Source of the DNA: Pomphorhynchus laevis
Taxonomy: Eukaryota; Acanthocephala; Palaeacanthocephala; Echinorhynchida; Pomphorhynchidae
Direction: 5' to 3'
Length of the DNA: 64,000 nucleotides
NCBI GenBank assembly: GCA_012934845.2
Contig: WNNJ02002282.1
Span: forward strand, 1-64,000
In this document: positions 11,935-25,100 of the stretch, piece by piece
Layout of the letters: the number at the start of each line of letters is the position of its first letter
How positions within the stretch are numbered: position 1 is the first letter of the stretch
Notes under the pieces: model-generated
The model's input: only the letters and a program-made list of their open reading frames with translations
Databases searched by the model: none
Told to the model about the DNA's origin: nothing
Program-made: the position numbers and the translations under genes

Positions 11935-12265
11935 AGATAACCGAGTATTTATTATATAAGTATTTAAATATAATTTAATATGTTAATATTTAAATTCGAT
12001 AATTAAATAATTGTTTTAAGATTTTAAATAACTTATATCAAAATCAAATAAAAAAATGAAATTTAAAATAAAAGTCATTTTTATGAATTGACTAATAAAT
12101 AACAGACGTTGTCTCATAATAAGGATTAAAGGTCATCAGGAGGACTGCTATGCAATCAGGTTTCGGCCTCTATTCCTCGACCCAACATAGCAGCGACGAC
12201 AAATACACGCTAATGACGCATTTCCTCTGATTAAATTTGATTATTTGATGTATCTTATTCTAATC
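11935..12265 (+). repeat. R1 repeat copy c
   Basis: Third copy in the array, with GGTCATCAGGAGGACTGC, GCAATCAGGTTTCGGCC and CCCAACATAGCAGCG, ending TTGATGTATCTTATTCTAAT. It lacks the insertion seen in copy a. Confidence 0.75.
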
Positions 12266-13188
12266 TGGATTATGCATCCAGATTATAAAATTATACATAC
12301 CATATAAACTTTATATTTAAGTTAAGTTTTAATAAAGCAAATTACAAATTTTATCAAAGAAAATCATACAATTTATTTTGTGGAAAATTATTGAACATAT
12401 AAATGATACGTGTTGTTATAATTGTTGCTTAATTGAACAATTTAAGAAAACTTTTAAAAAATTTCAAATATTGATTTTTGAATACCCAGAGAATATTGAC
12501 AATTTTAAATTTTAATAACAGAGACTTGTTGCGAGTAGCCCTTATTTAGCAGTTTGAATACGAACTGATCAGATGGAAATTAATAACTTTGAAGATTTAC
12601 TGGTTTTTAGTTTAATTCCACTTAAAAAATCCTAAAGTCTGTCGTGTGGAAGAAGTGGCTCGCAGAGTCATTGGAACTGCAATAATAGATTTTATGAACT
12701 GAAAGCTATAAAGATGTTGCAGTTAAATAATACGCCATTAAAAAAATAAATGCACTTTAAAAAGCGAATAAATTGAATTGGCATAAACACTGCATTGTTA
12801 AATTCTTACAAATTTATTCTAATCAAATACAAACGACACAATTTGCTTAAACATTAAATTCGGTTTACATTTAAAATTCACTGATGTATCTGATTGGTCA
12901 TTAAAACGAATGTTTAATTTAAAAATTATAAATATTTGACTAAATATAAAATAATTAGATAAATATTCAAAAACAAAAACGACATAAATAAATTTGCTTA
13001 AACATAAAATTCGGTGGTTTAAATGTCAAAATATTTAAAATTAATTTTAATAAAAACGACAAATTTAGCTAATGCAAAGATAAAATGTTAAAAAAAGAAA
13101 TCAATTTAATAGTAAACAACTTGACAGCTTATTTTAAAAATGAACAACACTATTTTGAGATTAACCGAACACAAAACAATTTATAAAC
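12266..13188. other. Intergenic AT-rich DNA downstream of NPL4
   Basis: No open frame, repeat or RNA gene recognised. It must hold the NPL4 3' UTR at its right end. Confidence 0.5.
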
Positions 13189-16100
13189 TTATTCCATTGG
13201 TTCGTCTCTTGATTCACCACAGATTTCACATTGATCGGCACTAGGTTGGTTATGAAATGTACACATTCTACAAGCCCATGGTGAATTTCGAGTTTCGTCT
13301 AAATGTTGACAAAAGCATTTCTGACAATTTACACATTAAAAAACATCAATTTAAAAGCAAGAAATTAAACTTAAATTTTGCTTTACTCAGAACTCACACA
13401 ATTTGATAAAATTTTCACATTAAATCATAAATGAATAATAAAATAAATAAATAAAATAAAATAAATAAATGAATAATTAAATGATTTAAATCATTTAATT
13501 TTAAATTATTTAATTTATTAAATAGTACATTAGTAGATCTACTATGATTATTAGATTTATTTATCATCATTATTTGATCCCACCTTTAATAAATTTATCA
13601 ACCTTCGTTGGCTCAATGTACATAATCGAGTTTTATATTACTCTGCTATTCTTGCTTTTACTCTTCCTTGCGTGGATTCACTAACATTTATCGGAGTATT
13701 ATCTTTTTTACTCATCTTTCTCATTCTCATCATTTGCACTAAAAAGGTTCAGTCCTGTTATCTTATTCTCTGTGACATTCATCGCATTCGAAATACTGTA
13801 AATGTTTTAATTTCCAACACTCTCATGTTCTCCCTTCTGCCACCTCGTCATCCAAAGCACTTTGCTCAAATAATCAGTTTATGCTACACATTCCTTGTCA
13901 TCGGTCGAACCTTGGCCTGCGTTCCTTGCCTCATTGCTATGACTCTCATTTAGAATTCTCTTCCCCTAAACTTCGTTACCAGCCTAACCTCACTGCCTTT
14001 AAATTTATGCATCCCACCTTTCTATTGAGCAACCAGGCTCTGCAGCTCAGCTAGCAACGATAAAAACGTCGGTTACATGTATGGACTTCAGTCACATCAT
14101 TTGTTTTATTTTTTGTTTATTTCAGCAGACTTGTAAGCAGCTTGTTTGCATAAGCCACTTAATAAATCTATCTATTTATCTAATTAACTTCTATAATTAT
14201 ATTAAGAAATATTAAAAAGTTTCCATAGAAACTTCAGAGCAAAATTTCAGAAACTTCGATTCACTTTGAATCAATTGACGCGGCCTATCTTACATCAATT
14301 ATTTGCAATTAAATTAATTATTATTAATTAATTATTATTAAATTTTATAAATAAACTCATATTTTACTAATTTCAGCTTACGTTGATAATATTCGTTTAT
14401 ATATTTGGATTAATTTGCATAAATAGAGTTTATTTTATTTTAGTTATTTTTTTTAACATAAAATAGTTATAATTGACTAATTGATAAACATATTTGTAGG
14501 TTTATTAAATATACAATTTTGTTATTACGTGGGTAATAATTCTGTTCAACTCTCGTTGGGTTGAACAACTCTCCTTAGAAGCTTATAATTATTCTGTTCA
14601 TGCTTAGAAAAACCCTGTTAGCTTGGATTCTGCTTAGAAGAACCTTGTTAGCTTGGGTCCTATTTAGAAGGACCCTGTTAGTTGAAGTCCTTTTGAAAGA
14701 ACGCAAGCTAATTTTGCAATTACGTCATTATTTTGGTCTAAATTCGTACAAATATTAAATTACATCTTGAATGCAATTAATTACAAATTAGAAAGATTAA
14801 TTTATAATTGATAAATATAAATACATAAATTATGTCCAGTAGCCAAGCCGAGTATAAAAAAGTCATTATAATTTTAAATTTCTCGAAACGACAGTAGCCG
14901 AAAATGTAAAAGCAACGTTGATAATATCTATTATTTTAACCTCAAATATTAAAACTATTTTGTATTAAAAACTTCAGTCCCAATAAACTGTCGTTCAATC
15001 ATTTCATCTTAAATGCATTTATTTTGTTTTGAAAATATAAACAAATAATATGAAACTCGTGTGTAGCCCTCAGCTCGTGTGTGGTACGCGTTTACTTTGT
15101 TGGAGAATCCAGTGGTTAAAGAACACCAGAAACCGAAGAGATCATATTTATTCGGTGAAGCAAGCTGCCCTTATGGACTCAGCTACTTCTACCGAGACCC
15201 GTGCCAGGCTGCTAGCAAGGTATAGCGATCAAGTCGGTGATTTTATGAACGCCATTCCCGTTAGCTCAATAGGCACTCGACTAGATGACTCTACACCACA
15301 ATCGCCGTTGCAATCAGACTGGGAATCCGGTTGTGTGATCCATATCAATGCATCCGCGGTAACGAAGTCGATATCGTATGGACTCACGGACGGGAATTTA
15401 GCAGATCAAAGTCCTACCATTCCGGTCATGCCGAAGCAAACAATCTCCAAAAGATGGCATTGATTTCCGCTGGCTTCCCTTCACGGTTAAAGACTACAGA
15501 AGTCTGGAGAGTTGATGACAAACAACTTGACGGTGGAACACTGCTCCCTGATCATCCGGTAGAATGATTCTATGATAAAGAATTGTTGAAGTTGGATCAA
15601 AGAAAATAAGATTTTTTTTGATATTTCGCTAACTTTTGTTAGCATCTTCAGAAAATTACCTAAAATGTAATTTTCTGAATTACATTAAAATTGAAAAAAA
15701 TCGGCCCATTTAGAGAAAGTTGCCCGATCGCTCTTGTGCTTTCAACTGCCACTTGCGTGAACATGTATTGACTGCTTTCAATGTTAGCGTATTTGTAAAC
15801 TTTCTTAGTTTCGGCATTCTTTTCTACACTAGCTGCGCTGTATATCGAGATACAAAAGTTGCTAGGTGCTGTGGTATCCATACAAGTAAAGTACTATAGA
15901 ATCTTTTTAAATAGTTGATACTGATCCATTATTGATTAATAATTATTGGAGCTGGATCAAAGAAAAGGACTTTTTGATATTTCGCTAACTTCTGTTAGCA
16001 TCTTCAGAAAATTGCAATGTTTTTTTAATATACATGCTTAAATAAAAAGGTTCAAAACTATCGCCGCCATTTGCTTTGGGCAGGTGCTGCTGATATTAGC

Positions 16101-19100
16101 GATAACCAGCTGCTTTCAGTGTTGTTTGAATTTTTGGCACGATTTTGGCAATTTTTGAAGGTACTCAAAACGCAATAAAAATGATGATTCAAAATAGTTT
16201 AGAAACAAAACAAAAATAATAACCATAATATTTTCATTCAAAATAAATAAATTGAAGAAATTATAAATTATATGAAAAAAAAATTATATGCCCATTTATA
16301 TTAAGTAAATATTGATATCAAAATATCAATATTATTATGAATGCCAACCTCGCGAAATGCCCAACCTCGCGAAACGATGTACGTCTTTTTTCAATAATTG
16401 GCGATCTCGGATTCTTTATCAACACACTGATGCTACACATTTCTGGGAGGAACCGTAGATGGTTTCTTCATGCGAATTTCCTCGCATTTCAAACCACGTG
16501 CCACCGTGCTTGATACCGGTATTTCTGATCATTTTCTTTTTTATTTACAATTATATTCCTTTCCGATATTGCCTCTACATCGATCTCATCGATCTGGGAA
16601 ACTTCCTGATTTAGCGCTAGTTAAAAATTATCTGGTAAGCTCTTTAGATTTGTCTGCTTCATTATCTGTAAGTATTCTTGCGAATAAGTTTGAATCATGC
16701 ATTACCCAAATTCTTGATAAAATATTACCTTTAAGGGTTTTTGTTCCATGACGTTCTCATCAAGCTCCTTGGTTCGATTGTGAATGTGTCACTGCAAACG
16801 TTTACTGTGTCGTTGTCATCGCCTGTATCTTAGAACACATAGAAGAAATGTTTCTTTGGCATATACAGCCAGATTATCTTTCAGAGATGCTCGTAAACGA
16901 TACTGTGAGCTCTTGAAACATAAATCACTTGCTTACTGGCGTGCAAAAATTGAATATCCTTCTTCTCCACGTAATTTGTGGTCTTCTATTAAAAACTTAC
17001 TTGGACGTTCATGTCCGAAATCTACACTGTCTCCTTGTATTTATGCTGAATACCTTCGTGATAAGCTTACTGCAAACATTTCCACTCTTGCTTCCATTAA
17101 TGACGACTTTTCTTCTGTCTTGAATCATCATTTGCCGGAACTTTTCTACTTTACGCCTATACATCCTCAGCAAATATAAACTGAACTAACGCGGTTACCA
17201 AACACGACATCTATCTGAGATATTATCCCAACCAATGTGTTGAAATCTCGCATCCACACACTTCTACCTTATTTGTGTAATCTTTTCAATTCGTCAATTC
17301 GGTATTCGAAGTATCATGATTCCTTTAAAGTCGCCATTATACGGCCACTTGTGAAGCGATCATTTCTTGATCCCATGATTCCTTCTTCGTACAGACCAAT
17401 TTCTCACATACCGACAATCTCCAAACTTTTTGAACGTATAATCTTACATCAAATAAGTGACTCTCTGAAGGTAAATAACCTATTTCCTTCTTCTCAATCT
17501 GCTTATCGTAAACATCATTCAACCCTCACTGCATGCACTCAAATATTTGACCATTTACTTGTCGTCATTGATAAGAGTCGCATTGGTGTTATTATAGCGC
17601 TTGATTTAGCTTCAGCCTTTGATGTCGTTGACCATCAAATTCTCCTTGCATGTCTTCGTCACCGATACGGTTTCTCATCTAGTGTTATCAAATGGTTCCA
17701 ATCATATCTAACTGGTAGATCTTTTAGTGTTGAATCTAATTCAACTTTCTCATCTACTTATCAAATCACTCACGGCGTACCTCTAGGTTCTGTTCTTGGA
17801 CGTCTACTATTCACACTTCTTCTCGGCGACCTAACATATATAGCCTCTCCTTATGGTTTTTATTTAATTCAATATGCAGACGACATCGTGCTGTATGCAG
17901 ACTGTGATCCTTCTTCCGTTAATGACCTTGAAGACATTGCTTCTGATTGTCTAAATCATCTTTGTAGACATTTGACGTCATTACGTTTAGTAATAAATAC
18001 GAAGAAATCTACCCTTATGTGAATAACACTTCACTCTTTGTCTGATCCGAACATTTCAATCAAAATTTCTGACTATACTTTACCGGTAGTCACTTCTATG
18101 ACTATTCTCATAATTCCATTTGATTCCCACTTGTCATTTCTTCCTTTCATCAGACACAAAGCTCAATGCTGTTTTCTTATCTTGAAGGGACATTAGGCAA
18201 GTAAGACATCATCTCGATACTCTCACCACGGTGAAATTAGTGAATTCTATTCTGATTTCCAAACTTGATTATTCTGTCAGTCTTCTTATTAATTATCCGA
18301 AATCATCGCTCAAATCTTTGCAAAGTATTCTAAATTCGGCCGTTAGAGTTTTTTTCGCTTAAGGAAATTCGATCACATATCGCGTTATTCTAATTCGCTG
18401 TCTTGGCTAGACATCACGAACCGCATAAGGTTTAAACTAGCATGCTTTATGTGGAATATCATAAATGCCAACGCTTCTTCACAGCTCATCTTACCTACAT
18501 TATCCAGTAAATCCACAACTTCTATTTCGCATCGCAGTCATTCTACAAGATCAAGATTATATGTTCCACGTCATCTTTCGCTCACCGCGCATCGATCATA
18601 CTCGATTGCAGGGCCTAAACTGTGGAACAATCTTCCCTCAAATATCACTAGCATCATCTTCATATGTACAATTTAAAAAATGTTTATTTACATTTCTACG
18701 GAATCCTAATTTATAATTTTTTTGTCATTTTAGTGGGCTTGTAAGTGACTGATAGTCACATTTGCCACTTAAAAACCTTTTCTTCTTATTATTATACTAT
18801 TATATTTTTAAAAATTAATTATAATATTATTATAATTTTTCCGATTGTGGCACGATATTATCCTCACAGGTATTGATCTTACTTTTGATACAGCAGGACG
18901 CTACTAATCAGTCTGGGTTAGTAAAATTAATAACCCAGACTTTTTAATAAGTAAAAATTAATTTTGTTTCCAGTAAAAAATAGAATTCGAAACTTATTAT
19001 TTAGAGAATTTTCACTAAATTAACTTGAATACAAATAAAACACTTTTGCGTACAACCTTTTTTTGCCTCAATACAGCATTTTTGCATACAAAATTTATGA

Positions 19101-22100
19101 CATTTCTGCATTCAACATTTTGCAAATGCAAAAATGATAAAGTTAAGCGAAAAATGTTTATTTTCAATAAAAGTTCATTTATTTAATAGTCAAGAATTCT
19201 TCTATTTTAAGTGGCTCTACAAGATTACATACTATTCGCTAGTCAATGTGCAACTGGAGGGCTCCGAGATAAGCCAGACAGGTAAATATAATGCATCGTG
19301 GAAATCAAAATTTTCCACTATAGTTTACTACTATATAGTTCACTTTTATAAAGTTTACTTTATAGTTCAAAGGTAAATAAAATTTAATTGCCATTTATTT
19401 CAATTTACTACTAATTATTAAATAGAAAATAATTAATTGGAATAAATGATTAAGTTACTAATTTAAATAACTAATTACCAAATATATTTTACTACATTTT
19501 AATAATTAAATTTAATTAGTAAATTAAATTTACTAGGCTTCATTGTAAAATTGAATGTTGTAATTTCATATAGCCAAGTACATATATACTAATTAAATAC
19601 GTAATAGAGAGTTTCAAAATTTTAACTAAATTTGATTAATATTTTAAATTATTAGAAATTTCAAACTTGTGAAGTGTTAAATTTAAAATTAGTTCGTTTT
19701 ATTATCATATACAATCGTTTGTAAACATCTTATGGTAAATTAGTCATGTGTCATTCTGTTAATAAATTGAATAATTATTTCGAAATTTTGAAAATGCATT
19801 TGAATGTATTTTAAAACTCATAGAGAATAGAATGATAAACAACAATAATATTAATTATTTTAACAATAATTAATTATCAATAATTAATTATTAATAAAAA
19901 TAATTATAATATTGATTATAATTATAATTATAATATTTATAATATTGAATAATTTATAATTATTTCGAAATTTTGAAAATGCATTTGAATTTTAAAATTC
20001 AGAGAATAAAATAGCAGATGATAAACAACAGAACATTCAATAATATTACTACATTTTTAATTCAATTTGAAATAAGATTTTTCTTTGTTATTAATTTAAA
20101 AGATACTATTTTTTTACATTAATTGTACAATTATTGTAAAATTATAAAATTATCAATAATTTTATTTATTATTATCAATAATTATATTAATTATAAAAAT
20201 TAATATAAATGGGCATATAATTATATTTTTTTTAATTTATTTATTTTGAATGAACATATTATAGTTATTATTTTTGTTTCTAAATTATTTTGAATCATCT
20301 TGTTTATTGTGTTTTGTGTAACTTCAAAAATTGCCAAAATCGTGTCAAAAATTCAAACAACACTGAAAGCAGCTGGTTATCGCTAATATCAGCAGCACCT
20401 GCCCAAAGCAAATGGCGGCGATAGTTTTGAACCTTTTTATTTAAGCATGTATATTAAAAAACATTGCAATTTTCTGAAGATGCTAACAGAAGTTAGCGAA
20501 ATATCAAAAAGTCCTCTTTTCTTTGATCCAGCTCCTATAATTCTTTATCAATAATGGATCATTATCAACTATTTAAAGTAATGAATAGTTGTTTACTCTC
20601 TATTGAAATTTTTCATCTTCTATCAAGTAATTCTAAAATTTTCAAATTGCTACTTCGTTCATATCTTGATGAACAATACGGTAGGAACACTAATTAACCT
20701 CAATGCCTAGCATACATACATACATTCATAATAATATTGATATTTTGATATCAATATCTACTTAATATAAATGGGCATATAATTCTAATTTTTTCAAATT
20801 ATTTATTTTGAATGAAAATATTATGGTTATTATTTTTGTTTTGTTTCTAAACTATTTTGAATCATCATTTTTATAGCGTTTTTAGTACCCTCAAAAAGTG
20901 CCGAAATTGTGTCAAAAATTGCCAAAATCGTGCCAAAAATTCAAACAACACTGAAAGCAGCTGGTTATCGCTAATATCAGCAGCACCTGCCCAAAGCAAA
21001 TGGCGGCGATCGTTTTGAACCTTTTTATTCAAGCATGTACATTTTAAAAAACATTGTAATCTTCTGAAGATGCTAACAGAAGTTAGCGAAATATCAAAAA
21101 GTCCTCTTTTATTTGATCTAGCTCCAATAATTATTAATCAATATTGGATCATTATTAACTATTTAAAAAGATTCTATAGTACTTTACTTGTGTGGATACC
21201 ACAGCACCTAGCAACTTTTGTATCTCGATATACAGCGCAGCTAGTGTAGAAAAGAATGCCGAAACTAAGAAAGTTTACAAATACGCTAACATTGAAAGCA
21301 GTCAATGTTCACGCCAGTGGCAGTTAAAAGCACAGGAGCGATCGGGAAACTTTTTCTCGTGTTCCTTCATGAACTTAACACGTTTAATCCGCGCAACTTC
21401 TGAACCCTAAGCCCGTGCTTACCTGTTTCAGCGGATCAGTGCAGTCGTTCAACGGGGCAATGCCTCATGTATAATGGAGAGCATGGGCGAAGGAGAGTCG
21501 TCAAAAGTTTTGCTTTAAATTTTAATTGTACACCTTCGTTTTCTAAAATTCGCATGCTTAATATACCGAAATTTTAATTTTTATAAATATTATCAAATGT
21601 TAATTTCGATGCCAACATTCGATGTTATCAAATGTTGTTAACATAGTTATTGAATGTTCGACAATGGTTGCCGAATATTACGACAATCCAGAATCCACGC
21701 ATATTCATTAGAAATCAAAATACCGGATAGTTGAGCTAATTGAAATAAAGTATTCCAGCTATCATTTTCTTCACAAAATTTTGTAATGGCATCCTGATCC
21801 TTGTTACGAACAGCATATAACAAATCATCCATATGCTCCTACAAGATAACAACCACCGAATCTAGAGTTTGTCGATTACAAAATTTCAATTACTTACCGC
21901 TAATGAAAGCCACTCATTGCTAGCCAAGAAAAGCAGGAAGTGGAAATTCAGAAACATGTCAAGGTACTCATCTGGTTCAAATGATCTGAAGTATTTTAAG
22001 AAGCTATCTAAATTCTAAAACGGATAAAATACAAGTTAATCATTTTTTTTTCAACACAAACAACATGTGTTCAAATTTATTTTATTTATAATTAATCATT

Positions 22101-25100
22101 CACGAATTTTATGTATTTAAGAATAAAAGGCAGATTTTTTAAGTTTTGAAATTCAAAATTTATTTGAAAATAACATTTAAGTCAAAATCTTATTTTAATT
22201 GTAACAGGAAATTAAATCGAATTAATTAATGACAAATTTACAAAATCGCTTACCGATTAAGAAATGTAAATCGAACGATTATCAAAATATTTCGAAATAA
22301 TTAATTAATTACAAAATAATTAATAAAAATATGATTTTTGTTACAAGTTCAGAAATTTATTACATAACACACTTGATTCAAAAATTCATCTTAGCACAAT
22401 AGCTCGAATTATAATTATATAAATAGAAAGCATTATCAATGGGTTATATTGTGAACAATCAGTTCATATTGTGAACAACCAGTTCACCGGACGAAAATAC
22501 CGGTGAAGAACATCCAATCATATTGGTTATACAATAAATGGAGGTTCCGTTGAAGAACTTAATATATAGAAAGAGTGCAAAGTGAAATTTATTAACTTCA
22601 TCACAATTTATTGGAGATTTCATTTTTAATGATTTACCTGAAAAATTTGAATAGAACTTCGATTTTCGATCGGGAAATCATATTTATAGCCAGGCAGACT
22701 ATGAACTGTTTGAACAGCGAAGGCAGTTGGAACGTCAATAAGCAAGTATTCGACAGGAAGTGGACGCGCTAGTTTTGTCACATCATTTCCAAAATCATCT
22801 TTTTGCTACAAAACACACGATTGATAATAATATTCACGTGTATATTACATTTATATTAAATATTACATTTATATTACGTTTATTATTTGATAAGCGTATA
22901 AATTCTACTTTCGTTTCACTTTTGTAATGATGAATATTTACTATTCCACGTTACGCGAAAGTTTGATTACTTTCGATAATCAAATCATCGATTATTTCTA
23001 ATCGATGGCGATTAGAAACTACATCATTATAATGCATCATCAACTACATCATGTTCAAAATGCATCTTTAAAAATTTACAAATGGATCAAATTGAAATTT
23101 ATTATTCCGAATGTGTCGATGTATAATTGTTATATTATCTAAATTGTCGATGTGTGCAAACAGAAAATACTATGTAAATTTTTAATTTATATTTTTTAAA
23201 TTTTTAATATAAATATAAGATAATAATCAAAAATATCATAAAATAATAAGAAATAATCAGAAATATAATTATTTTTATATTTCTAATTATACAATAATTA
23301 GAAATAGTCAGAAATATAAATTTCAATATAAATAATCATACTCCGGAAATATAAGTTACAATATTAGAGTATAGTAAAATAATATGTTAATATTATGTTT
23401 GTGAAGTTATGTCATTTGTAAAATAAAATCACAAAGATTTTAATCACAAATCGGTGATATTTAATAAAATCAATGTTCAGATAGCTATTGACATAATAAT
23501 TAAATAATGAAATAGCCAAATAGTTTACTTGCTGACATGTAATGGTATTAATTCACAAGTTTAGCCGATAATATTCTCTACTATAAAATAATAATATAAT
23601 TATATAAATTAATAATATTAGAATGATATAAATTCTACAATAAATATTCTAACGATATAGATAATATTCTCTACTAATATATAAATTCTACCATAAAAAT
23701 AAATAAATTTATTGATAAATAAATTTATTTTATTTGTAAATTAAAATTTATTTTATTTAATAAATAAATGCTCTAATAAATTCTACTGTATAAAAAATAA
23801 ATTAATAAATTAAAATAATAAATTCTAATCTAAATCCTTTAAATACATTATTTATTTATAAACAACTTATCAAGGGCATTTTATATTATCGGATATAATT
23901 GCTGACCTTAAGAATAATATTAAGAATAATTTGAATTTACTCGGATTTAAAATATCAATTTATCTTGAAAACACAATATCTGAATGATTGTCATGTCAAA
24001 TATCTAGCAGTGATTTTTAAATGCTAGTAAATACCTTGTAAAGTACATCTGGAACATACTGTTTTGATGACGATTCTCTGATACACGCTAACTCAGGAGC
24101 GTCAACTGTAGGTACAAGACAGTTTTCACGAACTAATGAAGTACATTGATTTGACACCTGGTAACCCTCAAAATTTATATTATTGTCTTTGTCACCTGCA
24201 ATATAATAAACAATTAGGTAAATTTGAAACAGAAGCACCAAATATAACGAGATTAGGCCAAGACTCGATCAATAATCGAAATTAAGGAATATACAATTAA
24301 CCGAAAATTGCGGGGATACTCACATTCGAGATCCTTTGCATTTGTTTTGAAACTGGCACTGATAGATAGAAAATAAATTTATTGTTAAGCCTCTAGTCTA
24401 TAAACCTTCTTCAGAACTAAATTTTACATTTGCACAAGTTACTCTATATTTATAAGTATAGATTAAGTCCTTCTACTTATTGGGTCCTTTTCATATTTTC
24501 TTTAAATACTGAATGTATGGCGGAAAAGGGAACTGGTTTTCGGAACACAATAAGTAGAATTTATCTAAATGATTTGCCCCTTACTTGAATTCTTCAGCTT
24601 TTTTTATAACTACTATTTATAAATAACAATATTTATAATATAACAATATTTTATAATATTTTATAAAATATTGAAGAAGTTTATAGAACGGCGAAACTTT
24701 AAAATAAATTATACTTATTAGTTCCTTTTTATATTTTTAAATACTGATTGTATGACCGAATCTCAAGAATATCAATACAGTTCTCTACTACGAATATCAG
24801 TAGTTCTTGAATGAGAGCGTTGAAAACGTAAATACAAGAAAATAGATGACTCATTACTAATAATTCCTTCCGATTACCTCTGTAGCCTATTGCCTCTGTA
24901 GATAAACACGTTAAAAAAGTTTTATTTAATTAATGTGAGTCATTATCTGTGACTTATATGTATGATAAAAGAGTGGTTATCCAAATAATGTCCCATTTTA
25001 GTGGGTAATTATTAAGATGGATAATAAACCTCTGTAACTGTATTTTGCTGTGTGGCTATACGGTAACATCATCTTTAAATCTCCTCCATATTACCACTCC

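Larger units (their letters stand above)
13299..21723 (-). other. Last NPL4 intron, 8.4 kb, filled with nested elements
   Basis: Runs from the donor after CTATCCG in exon 13 to the acceptor CAACATTTAG before the NZF exon. It contains two LINE stretches, two halves of a retroelement C-terminal region, a 630-bp inverted repeat pair, a minisatellite and four copies of a hammerhead-like motif (separate entries). The remainder (18,800-20,190) is AT-rich with no signal I can name. Confidence 0.85.

Noticed and set aside
13672-13953. Hydrophobic 93-codon frame as a membrane-protein gene
   Set aside because: It sits in a stretch whose end resembles a LINE 3' end; the hydrophobicity follows from T-rich codons.
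21647-21723. Stop codon read-through taken as the true NPL4 C-terminus
   Set aside because: The alternative splice to 13298 is in phase and restores the family's C-terminal NZF finger, so this stretch is intronic in the main form.
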